A stretch of 13,258 nucleotides of DNA, taken from positions 1 to 13,258 of the forward strand of contig CAZPMO010000135.1 in assembly GCA_964587515.1 (NCBI GenBank). The letters run 5' to 3'. The DNA comes from CAZPMO01 sp964587515 (GTDB taxonomy: Bacteria > Pseudomonadota > Alphaproteobacteria > MPNO01). The translations under genes and the position numbers were made by a program. Shown one piece after another: positions 6,724 through 13,258 of this stretch (within the stretch, counting starts at the first letter, position 1; each line of letters starts with the position of its first letter). A model generated the notes under the pieces. The model was not told the DNA's origin. It saw only the letters and a list, made by a program, of their open reading frames with translations, and ran no database searches.

Positions 6724-7254
6724 ATGTATAGCGACAACTCACTGCTACCGCGCGACGCCATTCGATTGGCGGCGCTGGGCGCGCTTTCCGGCGGCGCCAA
6801 GACCTATGCCGAGGTCGCGGGCGAGGTGCGCCATTTCGTCAGCCGCATCATCGGGCCATCGCTCGACCTCATGGGCACATCCATTGAAATGCTGCGCTAT
6901 GAAGGCCTGGCCGCTGCCGAAGGCGAGGGCGACGGCGCGTTGCTGTCGCTGACCGATGCGGGCCGGAACGAACTCATAGAATTGCTGCGCACCGCCCTTC
7001 GCGCGCCGTTCAATGACGCGAACAAGCTGGCCATGGCGCTGAAGCTGCGCTTTCTGCATCTGCTGGACGATAACGACCGGCGCGACCAGGCGGACATGAT
7101 GATCGAGGCCGCGCGTTCGGAGCTTGCCCGCCTCGCCGATCTCGGCGAAAGCTGCGCCGGCGAGGATGGTCATTTCGCCGAATGGCTCGATCACGATATC
7201 GCGCAGGCGACTTCCCGGCTCGCCTGGCTGGAAGATTTCCGCACCCGGCTTTAG
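6724..7254 (+). CDS. PadR-like winged-helix protein
   Basis: A 176-residue cytoplasmic protein. Residues 12-95 have the layout of a PadR-type winged helix: helix DAIRLAALGAL, then AKTYAEVAGEVRHFV, a recognition-like helix GTSIEMLRYEGLAAAE, a short wing (GEGDGALLSLTDAG) and helix RNELIELLRTAL. Residues 100-176 are mostly helical and charged, as in the dimerising C-terminal domain of such regulators. It probably binds DNA as a dimer; effector and targets are unknown. No Shine-Dalgarno precedes the ATG at 6724. GC content is back to about 70% in the line checked, so it belongs to the host background rather than the island. It starts 50 bp from the tandem repeats and could be affected by them. 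Assignment rests on fold pattern only. Confidence 0.6.
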   Translation: MYSDNSLLPRDAIRLAALGALSGGAKTYAEVAGEVRHFVSRIIGPSLDLMGTSIEMLRYEGLAAAEGEGDGALLSLTDAGRNELIELLRTALRAPFNDANKLAMALKLRFLHLLDDNDRRDQADMMIEAARSELARLADLGESCAGEDGHFAEWLDHDIAQATSRLAWLEDFRTRL

Positions 7255-7264
7255 CCCGAAATTC

Positions 7265-8503
7265 CTAACCCACTGACGCTCCCGGACGGCGGAGGTACAT
7301 CCGGCCGAGACCGTTCAGGGTCAGATAGAGCTGCTGGAACTCGGCGCTGAATTCCTGCGGGGTCGTTCCGGGAATGGCGGCGCTGATTTCGTCGAGATTT
7401 CGCTTGCCGTCGATGGCGGCCAAGAGCGGGGCCGCGAGGCGGGGCAGGTTGAAGCTGGCCTTGATGCCTTCAAGATCGATGGTCAGCGCCTTGCCTTCGG
7501 TAAGTTCGCGCGCCATGGCCGCGCCATCGAGATCGCGCAGCACCGGCACGACCGCGCCCGAATCGGGCGCCGCAATGGTGACCCGGTTGTTGTCGCCGCG
7601 CACCGCATAGGCGATATGGGTCTTCATGTTGCCGCACAATAGCTCCGCGAAGGCGCAGCGCTGGATCGGCGGCAGGCCGGCAAGCCGGCTATTGAGATCG
7701 GGATCCCTGAGATAGATGGAAGGTTCGTAGCGCAGCGGCTGGGAAAAGGCGACCAGCCGCATACCGCCCTTGGCGACCAGGTCGGCGAACTCCAGCACAT
7801 TGAAAGCGCGGTCCTGCGAATGCAGCAAAAGGTCGTATATGCCGGCGTCGCCCAGCGTCGCATGATCCGATACAAAAGGGTTGCGTTTCAGCCAGTTGGT
7901 CGGCGGCAGTTCGTTCAGCAGCCGGCGCGCCACATCGAGCTTCGTGGTGTCGCCGGCATCGCCGGCCAGCATGCGCAGCATGGCCTGGGCGTGATAGACG
8001 CCGGTGCGTCCCAGCGGCGCATACAGCATCAGTCCCATGCCGCCGTCGGGCGCCAGCGCGCCCCGCAGCGCCTGGAGACCGGCCAACGGGTCGTCGAGAT
8101 GATGGAGGACGCCGCAGCAATCGATGTAATCGAACTCACCTAACCCGAGCGTCGCGAGGTCGAGGATCGAGCCCTGGACGAAGCGTAAATTGCTCAGCCC
8201 GCGCGCTTCGGCCCGCGCCCGGGCGATCCCCAGCGTGGTGTCCGACAGATCGAGATAGACCACCTCGCCCGGCCCGCCGCTGTCGGCCAGCTGCTGGGCC
8301 AGCATGATTGTGGCGTCGCCGGTGCCGCCACCCGCCACCAGGGCGCGGAACGGTGCGGTGAAATCGCGCGCGCCGGCGTATAAAAAATGGTCGATTTCGA
8401 GGATATGGCTGGGCGAACCGGTGATCAGCCGCCTCGCCTCGTCCGCCGGATCGCGCGGCGGATAGGGGTAGGCCTGATATTGCGCGCGGACGTCATCGTT
8501 CAT
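7265..8503 (-). CDS. Class I SAM-dependent methyltransferase with winged-helix-like tail
   Basis: A 412-residue protein beginning with the family-typical YQAYPYPPRDP (9-19). The Rossmann methyltransferase core follows: motif I ALVAGGGTGD (54-63), an acidic ribose-binding residue at the end of VVYLD (Asp85), VQGSILDL (109-116), and FDYIDCCGVLHHLDDP (124-139) as motifs IV/V. The middle (about 140-300) is helical and likely builds the substrate pocket. Residues about 325-405 (AAPLLAAIDGKRNLDEI and onward) look like a small winged-helix or PqqD-like module. The substrate is unknown: protein, peptide and small-molecule targets all remain possible. The ATG at 8503 shares the CATG at 8501-8504 with a possible rightward start. 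The 3' end converges on the PadR-like gene with a 10-bp gap and no visible terminator. Confidence 0.82.
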   Translation of the reverse strand: MNDDVRAQYQAYPYPPRDPADEARRLITGSPSHILEIDHFLYAGARDFTAPFRALVAGGGTGDATIMLAQQLADSGGPGEVVYLDLSDTTLGIARARAEARGLSNLRFVQGSILDLATLGLGEFDYIDCCGVLHHLDDPLAGLQALRGALAPDGGMGLMLYAPLGRTGVYHAQAMLRMLAGDAGDTTKLDVARRLLNELPPTNWLKRNPFVSDHATLGDAGIYDLLLHSQDRAFNVLEFADLVAKGGMRLVAFSQPLRYEPSIYLRDPDLNSRLAGLPPIQRCAFAELLCGNMKTHIAYAVRGDNNRVTIAAPDSGAVVPVLRDLDGAAMARELTEGKALTIDLEGIKASFNLPRLAAPLLAAIDGKRNLDEISAAIPGTTPQEFSAEFQQLYLTLNGLGRMYLRRPGASVG

Positions 8504-8520
8504 GGTGTCGAATCCGGCTC

Positions 8521-8548
8521 TTGCGCCGAGCGCTGACCTTGGTACAAC
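8521..8548 (+). promoter_or_regulatory. Candidate promoter giving a near-leaderless TrmH mRNA
   Basis: TTGCGC (8521-8526, 3 of 6 to the -35 consensus) is 16 bp from TACAAC (8543-8548, 4 of 6 to the -10). Transcription would begin around 8555, only a few bases before the ATG at 8559, which has no Shine-Dalgarno. Both boxes are weak. Confidence 0.25.
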
Positions 8549-8558
8549 GTGCCCTCAT

Positions 8559-9098
8559 ATGCGCGGTTATTTCGGCATCGGGGTCGAGGGCGTCAGCAAG
8601 GCGATCAACGTCGGCAATTTGTTTCGTTCCGCGAATGCGTTCGGAGCAAGTTTCACGTTCACCGTGGCGGCGGCCTGTTCGACCGAAGACGGTTCTTCGG
8701 ACACATCCGACTCGCGCGGTCAGGTGCCGTTTTACAATTTCGATTCGGTCGAGTCGATGCGGTTGCCCGACGATTGCGCGCTGATCGGCGTCGAGATCGA
8801 CGATAATGCCGTCGATCTGCCGAGTTTTCGCCATCCAAGGCGCGCCGCCTATGTGCTGGGCATGGAGCGCGGCGGGCTGACTCCGGATCTCGTGGCGTGC
8901 TGCGATCACCTGGTCAAGATCCCGACGCGGTTCTCGCTCAACCTTGCCGCCGCCGGGGCTATCGTGATGTATGATCGGGTGATATCGGTGCAACGGTTCG
9001 GCGAGCGCCCGGTGGTGCCGGGAGGACCGGTGACGCCGGTACCCGAACACGTGTTCGGCGAACCGGTCTGGAAACGAAAGAAGAAGGGTAGTGTGTGA
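8559..9098 (+). CDS. TrmH/SpoU-family RNA 2'-O-methyltransferase
   Basis: A SPOUT-fold enzyme expected to transfer methyl from SAM to a ribose 2'-OH in tRNA or rRNA; the target nucleotide is not evident. The 179-residue form begins MRGYFGIGVEG, the usual start of this subgroup. Motif 1 is INVGNLFRSANAFG (16-29, with catalytic-type Arg23), motif 2 is YVLGMERGGL (98-107) and motif 3 is IPTRFSLNLAAAGAI (121-135), which forms the knot that binds SAM. A basic tail, WKRKKKGSV, may help RNA binding. The frame is also open from an ATG at 8502, adding 19 residues, but those do not look like family sequence. It is the first gene of a probable operon with the IalB gene, 4 bp downstream. Confidence 0.88.
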   Translation: MRGYFGIGVEGVSKAINVGNLFRSANAFGASFTFTVAAACSTEDGSSDTSDSRGQVPFYNFDSVESMRLPDDCALIGVEIDDNAVDLPSFRHPRRAAYVLGMERGGLTPDLVACCDHLVKIPTRFSLNLAAAGAIVMYDRVISVQRFGERPVVPGGPVTPVPEHVFGEPVWKRKKKGSV

Positions 9099-9102
9099 TT
9101 AA

Positions 9103-9615
9103 ATGCGTTGGGTAAAATTCGTTGCCCTCTTTGTTCCGGTCTGGCTCGCAACGGCGGGCGTGGCCGCGGCGGAAACCCGCGAACTCGGCCTGTTCGAGAC
9201 CTGGTCCGCCCATATGATTATCGAGGGAAAGGCGAGGGTCTGCTATATCCACGGCGAGCCCATTCACAAGCGCGGCAAATACAAAAAGCGTGGCCCCGTC
9301 TTCGTTCAGATCGCGCACCGGCCGCTGGAGCGGACCCGTAACGAGGTTGGATTCACGGCCGGCTATACCTATCGCAAGGAAAGCGAGGCGCGGGTCGTGA
9401 TCGACCGTCAGCGCTTCGTGCTGTTTACCGACCGGGAAACCGCCTGGTCGCGCGACGCCAAATCCGACACCGCCCTGGTCAAGGCGATGATGAGGGGCCG
9501 CCGCATGCGGGTGCGCGGCACCTCGGCGCGCGGCACCGTGACCACCGATACCTACTCCCTGCTGGGATTCACCAAAGCCTACCGCGCCATCGGGAAGGCG
9601 TGCGGTGTACGCTGA
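9103..9615 (+). CDS. Invasion associated locus B (IalB) family secreted protein
   Basis: A 170-residue exported protein. Residues 1-23 are a clean Sec signal peptide: basic MRWVK, a hydrophobic stretch and the AAA cleavage box before ETREL. The mature part starts with FETWSAH (31-37), the family hallmark, and has one cysteine near the start (Cys47, RVCYI) and one near the end (Cys167, KACGVR), likely a disulfide. IalB was named in Bartonella, where it aids erythrocyte invasion. Homologues are widespread in non-pathogenic alphaproteobacteria, where the role is unknown, so the name does not imply virulence. The ATG comes 4 bp after the TrmH stop, with AAGGG (9084-9088) as the only, rather distant, ribosome-binding candidate; translational coupling is likely. 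Confidence 0.85.
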   Translation: MRWVKFVALFVPVWLATAGVAAAETRELGLFETWSAHMIIEGKARVCYIHGEPIHKRGKYKKRGPVFVQIAHRPLERTRNEVGFTAGYTYRKESEARVVIDRQRFVLFTDRETAWSRDAKSDTALVKAMMRGRRMRVRGTSARGTVTTDTYSLLGFTKAYRAIGKACGVR

Positions 9616-9624
9616 CGCCGATTT

Positions 9625-10815
9625 ATGAGTACGCCGCGCACCCGACGAAACATCTTCCTGCTGGCCACCGCGCAGGCGCTGAACGGCTCGGCGCTGTCCA
9701 TGGTGATCCTGGCGGCGCCACTGGCCGGGCAAATCCTGGCCGAAGACAAGACCCTGGTGACGCTGCCCCACGCCATGCAGTGGCTGTCGACCATGGTCGC
9801 CGCCTACCCCGCCTCTATACTGATGCGCCGGATGGGCCGGCGCTGGGGCTTTATCTCGGGCGAGGCGTTCTATGTTGTGGGCGGGCTGTTGGCGATCCAC
9901 GCGTTGTTGAGCGCCCAATTCCAGTTTCTTTGGATCGGCGCGTGTTTCCTCGGCGTGGGCAACGGGTTCGCGGTCTTTTACCGCTTCGCCGCCGCCGACG
10001 CGGCGCCCGAAACCTATCGCGGCCGCGCCATCTCCTATGTGCTCGCGGGCGGGGTGGTTGCCGCCTTCATCGGTCCCGAGCTTGCCAAGCAAACCCGCGA
10101 ATTGATTACGCCGGCGCTGTTCGCGGGCTGCTATGCGGCGCTGATCGGCATTTCGGTGATAAAAGTCGTGGTTCTTTCCTTTCTCGATACGCCGCGCCCG
10201 GCGGCGCGTGAACGCGCTCACGGGGGCCGGCCGCTGATCGAGATCGCGCGCCAGCCGCGATTCGTGATTGCGCTGGCGTCGGCGATGAGCGCGTGGGGGG
10301 TGATGGTGCTGCTCATGGCGTCGACGCCGATCGCGATGTCCATGCACCAGCACGCCTTTTCCGATTCCGCTTTCGTGATCCAGTGGCACATCGTCGGGAT
10401 GTTCGCGCCGTCCTTCTTCACCGGACACCTGATCGCGCGTTACGGGCTGGCCAATATCATGCTGACCGGCACGCTGTTGCAGGCCAGCGCCGTGGCGATC
10501 AACCTGTCGGGCATGGATGTGTGGAATTTCTGGGCATCCAACTTCATCCAGGGGATGGGTTGGAACTTCCTGTTCGTGGGCGCCACCACGCTGCTGACCA
10601 CCACTTATTCCGACGTCGAACGCGCCCGGGTGCAGGGGCTGAACGACATGATGGTGTTCGGCGTCGCCGCGCTGGCGTCGTTCGGGTCCGGCGCGCTGAA
10701 TCACCTGCTCGGCTGGCAGATGGTGAACGTCGCCGTCGCGCCTTTGATCCTGATGGTCATGGTGTCGAACATCTGGTTGCGCCGGGTATCGGCCCAGACC
10801 GTGGCGGCGCAATAG
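9625..10815 (+). CDS. Major facilitator superfamily transporter
   Basis: A 396-residue inner-membrane protein with hydrophobic segments across its length, consistent with 12 membrane helices in two halves joined by a basic loop (about 190-210, DTPRPAARERAHGGR). The MFS signature loop between helices 2 and 3 is present as RRMGRRWG (68-75). The aromatic- and small-residue-rich helices (GVGNGFAVFYRFAAA, NFIQGMGWNFLFVG) fit small-molecule transport, but no substrate can be named. The ATG is 9 bp after the IalB stop with no strong ribosome-binding site, suggesting coupled translation. rlmN follows 32 bp downstream. Confidence 0.88.
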   Translation: MSTPRTRRNIFLLATAQALNGSALSMVILAAPLAGQILAEDKTLVTLPHAMQWLSTMVAAYPASILMRRMGRRWGFISGEAFYVVGGLLAIHALLSAQFQFLWIGACFLGVGNGFAVFYRFAAADAAPETYRGRAISYVLAGGVVAAFIGPELAKQTRELITPALFAGCYAALIGISVIKVVVLSFLDTPRPAARERAHGGRPLIEIARQPRFVIALASAMSAWGVMVLLMASTPIAMSMHQHAFSDSAFVIQWHIVGMFAPSFFTGHLIARYGLANIMLTGTLLQASAVAINLSGMDVWNFWASNFIQGMGWNFLFVGATTLLTTTYSDVERARVQGLNDMMVFGVAALASFGSGALNHLLGWQMVNVAVAPLILMVMVSNIWLRRVSAQTVAAQ

Positions 10816-10847
10816 CGCTCGGCGGTCGAGGACCCTATATTCGGGAT

Positions 10848-11969
10848 ATGCTGGAGCACGCCGAAAAACCCGCGCCCGAGGGCGACGATGGCGGCAAAAT
10901 CGATCTCGTCGGGCTGTCGCGCGCCGAGCTTGGCGCGGCGCTGGCCGAGTTCGGCCTGCCGCCGTTCCGCGCCAAGCAGGTCTGGCACTGGATCTACCAT
11001 CGCGGCGTGCGCGATATCGACGAAATGACGACGCTGACGCGCCCTTTGCGCGGCGAGCTTGCCGAGCGTTTCACCATCGGGCGGCCCGACGTCGCGAACG
11101 AGCAGATTTCCACCGATGGCACGCGCAAATGGCTGCTTGGGTTCACCGACGGTCGTGAAGCCGAAACGGTGTTCATTCCCGAGGCCGATCGCGGCGCGCT
11201 GTGCATTTCGTCTCAGGTCGGCTGCACGCTGAGCTGCGCCTTTTGCCATACCGGCACGCAGCCGATGGTGCGCAACCTGACGGCGGGCGAGATCGTCGGT
11301 CAGATGATGCACGCCCGCGACACGGTCGGCGAATGGCCGTCGCCGGCCCACGGCAGGCTGCTGTCGAACATTGTGATGATGGGGATGGGCGAGCCGCTCT
11401 ATAACTACGAAAACGTGAAAAAGGCTTTGAATATCATAATGGACGGCGAAGGCGTCAATGTCGGACGGCGGCGCATCACGCTTTCGACGGCCGGTGTGGC
11501 GCCGGCCATCGCCGATGTCGGGCGCGACCTTGGCGTCCGCCTCGCGATCTCGCTGCACGCGGTCACCGACGAATTGCGCGACGTGCTGGTGCCGATCAAC
11601 CGCAAGCACCCGATCGCGGAACTGCTGGCCGCGTGCCGCGATTATCCCGGCTCGCGCAACTCACGCCGCATCACTTTCGAATATGTGATGCTGAAGGGAG
11701 TCAATGATTCACCGGCCGACGCGCGCGGGCTCGTGCGTCTGATCGCCGGCATTCCGGCCAAGATCAACCTGATCCCGTTCAACCCCTGGCCCGGCGCGCC
11801 CTATGAATGCGCCACCAAGGGCGCCATCGCCGCCTTCGCGGAAATCGTCAACCGGGCCGGCTATACCTCGCCGGTGCGCGCGGCGCGCGGCCGCGACATC
11901 ATGGCCGCCTGCGGCCAGCTCAAATCGGCCAGCGCCCGGGTACGGCGCGCCGACAGACCGCCGGGGTGA
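10848..11969 (+). CDS. rlmN: RlmN, 23S rRNA A2503 / tRNA A37 C2-methyltransferase
   Basis: A radical SAM enzyme that methylates C2 of adenosine 2503 in 23S rRNA and A37 in some tRNAs, improving decoding accuracy. The 373-residue length is typical. The 4Fe-4S motif is CTLSCAFC (Cys126, 130, 133). Cys119 and the mobile Cys355 (in MAACGQL), which carries the methyl group, match the two mechanistic cysteines of E. coli RlmN. GMGEP (179-183) is the SAM-binding motif. The N-terminal accessory domain is present (FRAKQVWHWIYHRG, 40-53). ATG 10848 was chosen because GAGGA (10828-10832) lies upstream, though 15 nt is long, and because upstream codons of this open frame lie inside the MFS gene. The stop overlaps the Nudix start by 4 bp (GTGA). 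Confidence 0.96.
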   Translation: MLEHAEKPAPEGDDGGKIDLVGLSRAELGAALAEFGLPPFRAKQVWHWIYHRGVRDIDEMTTLTRPLRGELAERFTIGRPDVANEQISTDGTRKWLLGFTDGREAETVFIPEADRGALCISSQVGCTLSCAFCHTGTQPMVRNLTAGEIVGQMMHARDTVGEWPSPAHGRLLSNIVMMGMGEPLYNYENVKKALNIIMDGEGVNVGRRRITLSTAGVAPAIADVGRDLGVRLAISLHAVTDELRDVLVPINRKHPIAELLAACRDYPGSRNSRRITFEYVMLKGVNDSPADARGLVRLIAGIPAKINLIPFNPWPGAPYECATKGAIAAFAEIVNRAGYTSPVRAARGRDIMAACGQLKSASARVRRADRPPG

Positions 11970-12811
11970 GTTTTCTCCACCGCATCGAAGAATGTAACGC
12001 CCACGATTTGGCCGGTTTTTTGCCGTTCGTGGCGGCCGGCGCGCGCGTCGGCTGGGTGCGGCGCGGTTTCGCGGAAAAATTGCGCGCCTATCCGGACGCG
12101 TTCGCGGTTGCCGACGAAGCGGTGAGCATGGCGGCCGGGCTGGATGATTATGATGCGCGCTCGCTTGCCGCCGATAAGGCGCTACGCGATCTTGCCGAGA
12201 CTGGCGAAATCCCGGGCTGGCGCGGTGAATATTATCCGGTCGGAACCTCGTTCGCCGGGCCGCATGCGATGGAAATGGAGCGCGCCGCGGCGCCATTCTT
12301 CGGGATCACGGCCTATGGCGTCCATGTCAACGGCTTCGTGCGCAAGGGCGGGACGATCCATATGTGGATCGCGCGCCGCGCCACCGGCAAGCACACTTAT
12401 CCCGGCATGCTCGACAACATCATCGCCGGCGGCCAGCCGGTCGGCATCTCGCCCATGGACAATGTGGTCAAGGAAGCCGGCGAGGAAGCCTCGGTGCCGC
12501 CCGAAATCGCGGGCCGCGCGCGCGCCGTCAGCATGATCTCCTATTGCCAGGAAACCGGGGACGGGCTGAAGCCGGACGTGATGTTCAATTACGATCTGGA
12601 ACTGCCGGGTGATTTCACGCCGGTGAACACCGACGGCGAGGTCGCCGAGTTCTATCTCTGGCCGATCGAGAAGGTGATGGAGACCGTTGCCGAGACCGCC
12701 GAGTTCAAGTTCAATTGCAATCTCGTGGTCATCGATTTCTGCGTCCGCCACGGGCTGATCACCCCCGAACACCCCGACTATGTCGCCATCACAAGCGGCC
12801 TGCGCCGCTAA
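11966..12811 (+). CDS. DUF4743-type Nudix hydrolase (Tnr3-like)
   Basis: A 281-residue two-domain protein. Residues 1-110 match the DUF4743 N-terminal region of Tnr3-like Nudix enzymes (VGWVRRGF, 28-35). The Nudix fold follows (FFGITAYGVHVNGFV, 111-125), with the box at about 155-177: GG...KEAGEEASV, keeping Glu170, Glu173 and Glu174 for metal binding. The box departs from the classic GX5EX7REUXEEXGU at its first Glu (Ile here) and its last Gly (Ser here), from memory a feature of this subgroup. Relatives hydrolyse nucleoside or thiamine diphosphate derivatives; oxidised thiamine diphosphate has been proposed for Tnr3-like members. The GTG at 11966 overlaps the rlmN stop by 4 bp, indicating coupled translation. 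The frame is open upstream, but only as out-of-frame rlmN sequence. Confidence 0.87.
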   Translation: MSFLHRIEECNAHDLAGFLPFVAAGARVGWVRRGFAEKLRAYPDAFAVADEAVSMAAGLDDYDARSLAADKALRDLAETGEIPGWRGEYYPVGTSFAGPHAMEMERAAAPFFGITAYGVHVNGFVRKGGTIHMWIARRATGKHTYPGMLDNIIAGGQPVGISPMDNVVKEAGEEASVPPEIAGRARAVSMISYCQETGDGLKPDVMFNYDLELPGDFTPVNTDGEVAEFYLWPIEKVMETVAETAEFKFNCNLVVIDFCVRHGLITPEHPDYVAITSGLRR

Positions 12812-12816
12812 ACCGC

Positions 12817-13258
12817 CTACGAATAGGTTTCGACGTGGAAGCGGCCGGACTCGCGCAATCGCGGCAGCAACTCGTCCCAGTCCATGCCGTGGCCGGCGCA
12901 AATTTCCGCGAGAGCTTCCTGGACGCCGGCCTCCATGCGCTTGTGGCCGCAGATGAAAAAGCACGAATGGTCGTCGGCCAGCAGACGCGCGAGATCGTCG
13001 GCGCGGGCGCGCATCCGATCCTGGACATATTGGCGCGGCGTGTCGGTCTCGCGCGAGAATGCGAGTTCGACGTCGATCAGCTCCTTCGGCATCTTCATCA
13101 GCGGCCCGAAATAGGGCAGTTCCGCGCGCCGGCGCGCGCCGAAGAACAGATGCAGCGAGCCCGCCGCGTACATCGCCGCGCGACGACGGCGGCGTTCGGT
13201 CATGCCGCGAAACGGGGCGGAGCCGGTGCCGGTGCAGATCATCACGATGCGCGCGGCG
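12817..13258 (-). CDS. FAD/NAD(P)H reductase, BoxA-like C-terminal part (5' end beyond window)
   Basis: The last 146 codons of a ferredoxin-NADP reductase-type flavoprotein; the start lies off the right edge. Visible: the NADP-binding loop MICTGTGSAPFRGMTERRRRR (written in two parts, MICTGTGSAP then FRGMTERRRRR), LFFGARRRAELPYFGPL, AFSRETDTPRQYVQDRM, FFICGHKRMEAGV and the C-terminal ...HVETYS, placing an aromatic residue near the flavin. The order and spacing match, as I recall them, BoxA, the reductase that feeds electrons to benzoyl-CoA epoxidase BoxB in aerobic benzoate degradation. BoxA also has N-terminal ferredoxin domains that are not visible here. A general FNR-type reductase cannot be excluded. 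It converges on the Nudix gene with a 5-bp gap and no terminator. Confidence 0.75.
   Translation of the reverse strand, partial: AARIVMICTGTGSAPFRGMTERRRRRAAMYAAGSLHLFFGARRRAELPYFGPLMKMPKELIDVELAFSRETDTPRQYVQDRMRARADDLARLLADDHSCFFICGHKRMEAGVQEALAEICAGHGMDWDELLPRLRESGRFHVETYS

Noticed and set aside
7252..7268. Bidirectional terminator between the converging PadR-like and methyltransferase genes
   Set aside because: The gap is only 10 bp and contains no inverted repeat or T-run.
8959..10812. 617-codon open frame antisense to the TrmH, IalB and MFS genes
   Set aside because: Same reason: it crosses three well-supported genes and reads as a composition shadow rich in Arg, Gln, His and Gly.
10293..10847. 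Upstream extension of rlmN inside the MFS gene
   Set aside because: The extension is the MFS gene read out of frame. RlmN family sequence begins at the ATG at 10848.
11807..11965. Upstream extension of the Nudix gene inside rlmN
   Set aside because: It reads rlmN out of frame. The GTG at 11966 gives a 4-bp coupled overlap and a normal DUF4743 N-terminus.

Overview
The window reads as chromosomal DNA from a GC-rich alphaproteobacterium. Three features point there: an ALA synthase of the C4 haem pathway, an invasion-associated-locus-B (IalB) family secreted protein, and a PdhS/DivJ-like histidine kinase core. No rRNA, tRNA, CRISPR array or transposase was seen. Genes are tightly packed, and both window edges cut a gene: fdhD on the left and a BoxA-like reductase on the right.

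Left block (1-4117). A leftward fdhD (formate dehydrogenase sulfurtransferase, 3' end missing) diverges from a rightward set: a small soluble histidine kinase, moaA (molybdenum cofactor step 1) and a class III (omega) aminotransferase. fdhD and moaA both serve molybdenum or tungsten enzymes such as formate dehydrogenase. The kinase and aminotransferase have no clear link to that job.

Middle block (4118-7264). A 5-aminolevulinate synthase gene (hemA) is recognisable over its whole length but is broken at about 4460. The reading frame changes there and about 12 conserved codons are absent, which fits a loss of about 35 bp. Next comes a clearly AT-richer island with one leftward gene encoding winged HTH, GHKL ATPase and STAS-like (DUF4325) domains. 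Upstream of it are two tandem 22-bp repeats and a decayed third copy, likely its operator. A rightward PadR-like winged-helix gene of normal composition follows. The island is the best candidate for a poorly described system.

Right block (7265-13258). A leftward SAM-dependent methyltransferase with a winged-helix-like tail diverges from a compact rightward run: TrmH/SpoU RNA methyltransferase, IalB family protein, MFS transporter, rlmN and a DUF4743 Nudix hydrolase. Gaps in this run are 4, 9 and 32 bp, then a 4-bp overlap, so it is probably one operon. The last gene converges on the 3' end of a flavoprotein reductase most like BoxA of the aerobic benzoyl-CoA (box) pathway.

All calls come from reading translations and motifs by eye. 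Family names rest on remembered family features, not on a database search.
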